NCBI GenBank assembly: GCA_016714685.1
Contig: JADKCH010000001.1
Coordinates: forward strand, 186,001-250,000
DNA from: Candidatus Geothrix odensensis
GTDB taxonomy: Bacteria > Acidobacteriota > Holophagae > Holophagales > Holophagaceae
DNA: 64,000 nt
Direction: 5' to 3'
Below are positions 59,766-64,000 of this stretch, piece after piece. The notes beneath the pieces are model-generated. The model did not search any database, had not been told where the DNA came from, and was given only the letters and a program-made list of their open reading frames with translations. Position 1 is the first letter of the stretch, and every line of letters starts with the position of its first letter. The position numbers and the translations under genes are program-made.

Positions 59766-61004
59766 ATGGCAAAGGTCATCGTGGTGGGCGGCGGGGCGGC
59801 GGGGTTGGTGGCCGCCTGGCGGGCCGCCTCCCTGGGCCACGACGTGCAGCTGCTGGAGGCCAACAACCGTCTGGGCGTGAAGCTCCGCATCAGCGGTGGG
59901 GGCAAGTGCAACATCACCCACGGCGGTTCGCCCCGGGCGCTGCTGGAGGCCTTTTCCAGGCCCCAGGCCCGGTTCCTGCGCCCCTCTTTGCTGGCCTTCG
60001 ACAACCAGGCGGTGCTGGACCTGCTGCACCGCGAAGGCGTCGAGACCTACACCCGCGACAATGGCCGGGTCTTCCCGCTGGATCGTCAGGGCAGCGCGGG
60101 TGCCGTGGTGGCGGCTTTCGAGACGCTGGTCCGCCGGGCGGGTGTGGATGTGCGCACCGGCGCCCGGGTGACCGCGCTCCGGGGACAGGCACCCCGCGTC
60201 GACGGCCTGGCGCTGGATGGGGTGCCGATCACCGGAGAGGTGTTCATCTTCGCCACGGGGGGCGCCAGCTATCCGGAGACGGGGACCCGCGGCGAGGTGC
60301 TGGGCTGGCTGAAGGGGCTGGGGGTGCCCGTGCGGCCCTGGTTCCCGGCCCTGGCTCCGATCCCGCTGCAGTGCCCCCGCCCGGCCTGGGAGGGCGTCTC
60401 CCTGCGGGAGGGCGAGCTTCGCCTGGCCGCGGGCGTGACGGGTCGGCGGCTCTCGGCGTACAAGGGGGACCTGGTCTTCACGAAGGCTGGCGTCAGCGGC
60501 CCGGCGGCCCTGGAGCTGAGCCAGGCGGCCGAGCAGGCGCGGCGCGACGGCGCCGCCTGGCTGACCTACGCCGCGCAACTGGAACCGGCCGAGACCGTGG
60601 AGGCCGCCCTGCTGGAAGAGCAGCGGACGAACCCCAGGCTGCTGGCCGCCACCTGGCTCCAGCGGCACCTGCCCGAGCGGCTGGTGGCACCTCTGCTGCA
60701 GGAGGCTGGCCTCGAGCGGGACCTCATGCTCAAGGAGCTGCCGAAGGCCGGTCGGAAGGCCCTGGTGGCCCTGGTCACGGCGCTGCCCCTGGGCGAGCCC
60801 CAGCCGGTGCCCCTGGCCCGGGGCGAGGTGGCCGCCGGCGGAGTGGAACTTGGCGCCGTGGATCCCCGCACCATGGCCCTGAATGGCTGGGACAATCTGA
60901 GGGTCTGCGGGGAGCTGCTGGACGTGGACGGGCCCGTGGGCGGCTACAACCTGCAGGCGGCCTTCAGCACGGGCTATGCGGCGGGGTCCATCCTGAAAAA
61001 CTGA
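59766..61004 (+). CDS. NAD(P)/FAD-dependent oxidoreductase, HI0933/BaiN family
   Basis: A 412-residue flavoprotein. The N-terminal dinucleotide fold is VIVVGGGAAGLVAAWRAASLG. The family motif LGVKLRISGGGKCNITH follows. Near the C-terminus the text GGVELGAVDPRTMALNG and VDGPVGGYNLQAAFSTGYAAG is characteristic. Members include the bile-acid reductase BaiN, but most have no known substrate. It is divergent from the lipB fusion across 76 bp and convergent with the GAPDH-like pair. Confidence 0.92.
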   Translation: MAKVIVVGGGAAGLVAAWRAASLGHDVQLLEANNRLGVKLRISGGGKCNITHGGSPRALLEAFSRPQARFLRPSLLAFDNQAVLDLLHREGVETYTRDNGRVFPLDRQGSAGAVVAAFETLVRRAGVDVRTGARVTALRGQAPRVDGLALDGVPITGEVFIFATGGASYPETGTRGEVLGWLKGLGVPVRPWFPALAPIPLQCPRPAWEGVSLREGELRLAAGVTGRRLSAYKGDLVFTKAGVSGPAALELSQAAEQARRDGAAWLTYAAQLEPAETVEAALLEEQRTNPRLLAATWLQRHLPERLVAPLLQEAGLERDLMLKELPKAGRKALVALVTALPLGEPQPVPLARGEVAAGGVELGAVDPRTMALNGWDNLRVCGELLDVDGPVGGYNLQAAFSTGYAAGSILKN

Positions 61005-61007
61005 TTC

Positions 61008-61121
61008 ACCACGAAGACAGGAAGACCACGAAGCAATTCTGCTTCCCGATTATCGGTTCTTGATTCGTAGGGAGGCCGATTCCCAGCTTCTGTTTCTTCG
61101 TGGTCTTCCCGTCTTCGTGGT
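61008..61121. repeat. Long CCACGAAG inverted repeat between convergent genes
   Basis: Two 26-nt arms (61008-61033 and 61096-61121) pair with one mismatch, each built of tandem ACCACGAAGAC / GGAAGACCACGAAG units. The 62-bp centre is not clearly structured. It fills the gap between the convergent flavoprotein and GAPDH-like genes. A shorter relative lies at 11191-11255, also between convergent stops. Confidence 0.8.
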
Positions 61122-61136
61122 CGAACCTTGCAACTC

Positions 61137-62147
61137 TTAGACCCGTTGCGCTAGGTCCTCGACCAGTTCGCACAGGCGCGCGGCGTAGGCGGTCTCGTTG
61201 TCGTGCCAGCCGAATACCTTCACGAAGCGCGGCCCCAGGGCCATGGTCAGGTCCAGGTCCATGACCACGCTCTCGGGGCGCCCGGTGATGTCGCCACTGA
61301 CGGTGTGGGGCTCGGCGAGGGCGACGATCCCGCGCCAGGGGCCCGCGGCGGCGTCGGCGAAGGCGGCGCGCAGGCCCGGGACATCCGCATCCCGCCGCAG
61401 GGTGGCCACGAGATCCACGAGGTTGACGCTGAGGGTGGGCACGCGCAGGGCCACGCCATCAAAGCCCGGGGGCAGGCCGGGCATGGCCCGGTGCAGGGCT
61501 CCGAAGGCGCTGGAGGTGGTGGGGATGATGCTCTGGAAGGCGGCCCGCCCACGCCGCCGGTCCTTGTGGGGCAGGTCCAGCAGGCGCTGGTCGTTGGTGA
61601 CGACATGGACGGTGCTCATGCCCGCGTGCTCCAGCCCGAAGGCCTCCTCCAGGATGCGCAGCATGGGCGCCGTGGCGTGCGCCGTGCAGCTGGCATTGGA
61701 GATGACCCGGTGCCGGGCGGGATCCAACTCGGCGCCGTTCACCGGGGCGATGACGGTGAAGTCTGCGTCGGGGCTGGGGGCGCTGATGACCACGTGGGAG
61801 ACGCCGGCCTTCAGATGCCGCGCGGCATCCGCCCGCTTCGTGAAGCGGCCGCTGGCCTCCACCACCAGCCGCGTCTCCGGGGGGAAGGGGATCAGCTCCG
61901 GATCGCGGGCATGGAAGAGGGGCACACGGCACTCGCCCAGCAGGAGGAAGTCCTGGCCCTGGTCTGTGCAGCCATCGATGGCGAGGGCGCTGGGCCCGTG
62001 GACGGAATCGACGCGAAGCAGCTGGACCACCTGGTCGAGGGGCGCGGGGTCGTTCACCGCGCCCAGCAGCTCGGGCCGGGAGGCGCCGAAGTGGCGCACC
62101 GCGAGCCGGCCGATGCGGCCCAGGCCGTTGAGCGCGATGCGCCTCAT
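61137..62147 (-). CDS. Glyceraldehyde-3-phosphate dehydrogenase-like protein, divergent, catalytic Cys present
   Basis: A 336-residue member of the GAPDH family. The ATG at 62147 overlaps the stop of the upstream gene (ATGA) and has AAGGAGG. The Rossmann start is ALNGLGRIGRLAVRHF. The catalytic segment reads SNASCTAHATAP, with the nucleophile Cys154; the second family Cys four residues on is absent. The base His181 is in STVHVVTNDQ. Other conserved text is diverged: LLRVDSVHGP for LLKYDSVHG and IIPTTSSAFGALHRAM for the usual PTSTGAAKAVG. The end, KVFGWHDNETAYAARL, is standard. It could act on glyceraldehyde-3-phosphate or another aldehyde phosphate, possibly as a heteromer with its neighbour. 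Confidence 0.88.
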   Translation of the reverse strand: MRRIALNGLGRIGRLAVRHFGASRPELLGAVNDPAPLDQVVQLLRVDSVHGPSALAIDGCTDQGQDFLLLGECRVPLFHARDPELIPFPPETRLVVEASGRFTKRADAARHLKAGVSHVVISAPSPDADFTVIAPVNGAELDPARHRVISNASCTAHATAPMLRILEEAFGLEHAGMSTVHVVTNDQRLLDLPHKDRRRGRAAFQSIIPTTSSAFGALHRAMPGLPPGFDGVALRVPTLSVNLVDLVATLRRDADVPGLRAAFADAAAGPWRGIVALAEPHTVSGDITGRPESVVMDLDLTMALGPRFVKVFGWHDNETAYAARLCELVEDLAQRV

Positions 62148-63154
62148 CGGCCCCTCCTTTCCAGCACGAAGAGACAGAGGTCCTTCAGCCGGGCCGCATA
62201 GCTCCACTCGTTGTCGTACCACCCGAAGACCTTGACGAGCCGCGGCCCCAGCACCTTGGTGAGGAAGGGGTCGTAGAGGCAGCTGGCGGTGCTCCCCACC
62301 AGGTCCGCGCTGACGAGTTCGGCATCCAGCACCTCGAGGTAGGGCGCCAGGGGACCCAACTCCGTGGCCGCGCGGAACGCGGCGTCGATGGCAGCGGGGG
62401 TGGCGTCGGCGCGGAGGGTGGCCGTGAGGTCCACGATGCTCACGTCGGGCGTGGGCACCTTCACGGCGAGGCCCTCGAGGCGCCCATCGAGGTGGGGCAT
62501 CACCAACCCGAGGCTCGCCGCGGCGCGGGTTCCGGTGGGGATCATGTTCAGGGCGGCGGCCCGGGTGCGGCGCAGGTCCCCGTGGGGCAGGTCGAGGATG
62601 CGCTGGTCATTGGTGTAGCTGTGGACGGCGGTCACGAAGCCCTGGTCGAGGCCGAAGGCCTCATCCAGGACCTTGACCAGAGGTGCGAGACAGATCGCGG
62701 TGCCGCTGGCGGCGGAGATGATCCGGTCCCGGTCAAGGTCCAGAGTGCCTTCGTTCACGCCCATGATGACGGTCCGGTCCGCATCCGGCGAGGCGTCGCT
62801 GATGAGCACATGGCCGACCCCATCCCGCAGATGACTGGCGGCCTCAGAACGCCGGGTGAATGTCCCGGTGCATTCGAGGACCAGCTCAGCGCCGAGCGCT
62901 CCGAAAGGCACCGCGTCGGGATCCGGTTCGGCGCACACGCGGATGCGCTGCCCGTCCAGCAGGAGGAAGTCCCCCTCGGAGCCGACCGGGAAGTCGGCCC
63001 GACCATGCACCGTGTCGTACTTCAGCAGGTGGGCCAGGGTGGCGGCGTCCGTGAGGTCGTTCACGGCCACCACGCGCAGGTGGGGGACCTTCACCAGCTG
63101 GCGCAGGGTGAGACGCCCGATGCGTCCCATTCCATTGATGGCCACCTGCTTCAC
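62144..63154 (-). CDS. Glyceraldehyde-3-phosphate dehydrogenase-like protein lacking the catalytic Cys
   Basis: A 336-residue GAPDH-family protein from the GTG at 63154 (GGGGGA upstream). The NAD fold (AINGMGRIGRLTLRQL, VNDLTDAATLAHLLKYD) is more canonical than in the paralogue. The catalytic segment, however, reads SAASGTAICLAP: the nucleophile is Gly151 (codon GGC), while the second family Cys (155) and the base His178 (AVHSYTNDQ) remain. The phosphate-binding Arg of MRVPTPNVS is Lys in AVKVPTPDVS. Without the thiol it cannot perform the normal thioester chemistry. It is the first gene of the pair and overlaps the next by 4 bases. The ending KVFGWYDNEWSYAARL is standard. Confidence 0.9.
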   Translation of the reverse strand: MKQVAINGMGRIGRLTLRQLVKVPHLRVVAVNDLTDAATLAHLLKYDTVHGRADFPVGSEGDFLLLDGQRIRVCAEPDPDAVPFGALGAELVLECTGTFTRRSEAASHLRDGVGHVLISDASPDADRTVIMGVNEGTLDLDRDRIISAASGTAICLAPLVKVLDEAFGLDQGFVTAVHSYTNDQRILDLPHGDLRRTRAAALNMIPTGTRAAASLGLVMPHLDGRLEGLAVKVPTPDVSIVDLTATLRADATPAAIDAAFRAATELGPLAPYLEVLDAELVSADLVGSTASCLYDPFLTKVLGPRLVKVFGWYDNEWSYAARLKDLCLFVLERRGR

Positions 63155-63206
63155 GATTCCCCCGGAATCCTTTGTTGTAGCGGCCCCGGTCCACCCTGTC
63201 GAAAGA

Positions 63207-63232
63207 AAAGCCCGGCGCGGGGCCGGGCCTTT
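63207..63232 (-). terminator. Terminator after the Fis-like gene
   Basis: Stem AGCCCGGC / GCCGGGC(C)T with one bulged base and A/T runs outside, about 20 bases past the stop at 63252 on the minus strand. It separates this gene from the GAPDH-like pair. Confidence 0.65.
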
Positions 63233-63251
63233 ACACAAGGACAAGGCGAAA

Positions 63252-63476
63252 TCAGCTGGCCAGGCTCACGCGGCGCAGCCGGCTGGGCGGTGCCTCGAGC
63301 TTCTTGGCCAGGGTGTTCCGGTGGATGCCCAGCTCGCGGGCCGCGGCGCTGTGGTTGCCCTCGTGGGCGGCCAGCACCTCCTCCAGGTAGACCCGCTCGA
63401 ACTCGCGCCGGGCCAGCTCCAGTGGAATGCCGCCACGCACCATTTCGGCTACGAGCATTCGCAGCTTGTCTCGCAT
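63252..63476 (-). CDS. Small Fis-type DNA-binding protein
   Basis: A 74-residue protein consisting of a short N-terminal helix (KLRMLVAEMVRGGIPLELA) and a Fis-type helix-turn-helix (YLEEVLAAHEGNHSAAAREL, then GIHRNTLAKKLE). This is the DNA-binding module of NtrC-family activators standing alone, shorter than E. coli Fis (98 residues). GGAGAA lies upstream of the ATG. It is divergent from the pyruvate kinase gene and may regulate it or the neighbouring GAPDH-like pair; that is inference from position. Confidence 0.82.
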   Translation of the reverse strand: MRDKLRMLVAEMVRGGIPLELARREFERVYLEEVLAAHEGNHSAAARELGIHRNTLAKKLEAPPSRLRRVSLAS

Positions 63477-63617
63477 TCCGTCTTCTCCAACAACCGTATC
63501 GGGAGAACGAAGGTATCACCGCGATGACGCAAGGGAAAGAGCCTGTGCTAACTTTGTAACGCGGGCCCAGCATGTGGAAAAGTGTGTGGAATGCCTGTGC
63601 AAGCAACGGGGGATGAT

Positions 63618-64000
63618 GTGCGCAAGACCAAACTCGTGATGACCTTGGGGCCTGCCCTCATGCAGGGCGATCGGCTGCGGGAAGCTCTGAAAGAGGCGGA
63701 TGCGGTCCGCCTGAATGCCAGCCATGGCGACCCGGAATCCCGCTCCGAGGCGCTGGAGAAGGTGCGCTCCATCGCCCTGGAGCTTGGGCGCTCGATCCCG
63801 GTGTTCCTCGACCTGCAGGGGCCCAAGTGGCGCATCGGCCTGCTGGAGGCGCCGGTGGACCTCGCCGAGGGCAGCGAAGGCGTCTTCTACGCGCCGGGCA
63901 CGCCGGTTCCCGCAGGCTTCGCCTGGGCGGCGCCCCTGCCGCACCCCGAACTCTTCGAAGGCGCGGAACCCGGCCAGCACTGGCTGCTGGATGACGGGGC
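63618..64000 (+). CDS. pyk: Pyruvate kinase, 3' end outside window
   Basis: The first 127 codons of a pyruvate kinase (phosphoenolpyruvate + ADP to pyruvate + ATP), open to the window edge. The start is a GTG at 63618 with GGGGGA upstream; the two ATGs at 63613 and 63616 are in another frame that stops at once. Family motifs are TKLVMTLGPAL, ADAVRLNASHGDPES, VFLDLQGPKWRIG and WLLDDG. The usual NFSHG reads NASHG. The B domain has just begun at the edge, so completeness cannot be judged. Confidence 0.88.
   Translation, partial: MRKTKLVMTLGPALMQGDRLREALKEADAVRLNASHGDPESRSEALEKVRSIALELGRSIPVFLDLQGPKWRIGLLEAPVDLAEGSEGVFYAPGTPVPAGFAWAAPLPHPELFEGAEPGQHWLLDDG

Overview
The window is a GC-rich, gene-dense stretch of bacterial chromosome with no mobile element, prophage or CRISPR array that I can see. 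The gene content suggests an acidobacterium close to Geothrix/Holophaga. The pointers are two Oar-type TonB-dependent receptors with N-terminal carboxypeptidase-regulatory-like domains, several secreted S9 peptidases, a SpoIVB-type (S55) peptidase with a partner, a three-gene succinate dehydrogenase with a one-piece cytochrome b anchor, a membrane pyrophosphatase, multiple bacteriohemerythrins and acetate kinase. The lineage is inferred from gene content, not from a marker-gene comparison.

Layout. 1-4125: two tandem secreted prolyl oligopeptidases; the first is cut by the window edge and the second is broken by a one-base insertion. 4166-4279: tRNA-Thr(CGT) and its terminator, then about 510 bp without a gene. 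4793-9973: a large hybrid sensor kinase followed by three bacteriohemerythrins. 10118-11170: periplasmic MsrB-MsrA fusion. 11281-16761: a MacAB-like efflux operon (adaptor, ATPase, two permeases) ending in arfB and a small membrane protein. 16972-20810: acetate kinase, a chemoreceptor and an orphan E1-alpha dehydrogenase subunit. 20828-22653: acetyltransferase and CCA-adding enzyme. 22704-28970: sdhCAB divergent from hppA. 29068-33286: oligopeptidase B-like peptidase, VOC protein and RF3. 33399-36037: class I aldolase, 3-hydroxyacyl-CoA dehydrogenase and a HAD hydrolase. 36091-39178: DoxX-like protein, 3'-5' exonuclease, aquaporin, an unknown basic protein and a YmdB-type phosphodiesterase. 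39252-49705: two TonB-dependent receptors divergent from the S55 peptidase and a propeller-like partner. 49768-56621: enoyl-CoA hydratase, nadC, an S9 peptidase, a TolC-like protein and an acyl-CoA dehydrogenase. 56752-61004: sensor kinase, LipB-Nudix fusion and a flavoprotein. 61137-64000: two overlapping GAPDH-like genes, a small Fis-type regulator and the start of a pyruvate kinase gene.

How the genes fit together. The picture is a peptide- and organic-acid-using respirer. It has outer-membrane uptake and secreted or periplasmic proteolysis (four S9 genes and the receptors), acyl-CoA oxidation (acyl-CoA dehydrogenase, hydratase and hydroxyacyl-CoA dehydrogenase at separate loci), succinate oxidation or fumarate reduction, acetate kinase, and lower glycolysis or gluconeogenesis (aldolase, GAPDH-like genes, pyruvate kinase). 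Oxygen and redox handling is represented by the hemerythrins and MsrBA.

Most worth a second look: the overlapping GAPDH-like pair, in which the upstream gene has Gly in place of the catalytic Cys; the single-frame LipB-Nudix fusion; an acetate kinase lacking the conserved Glu of its GIGEN motif; the S55 peptidase/propeller pair; and a family of inverted repeats placed between convergent genes.
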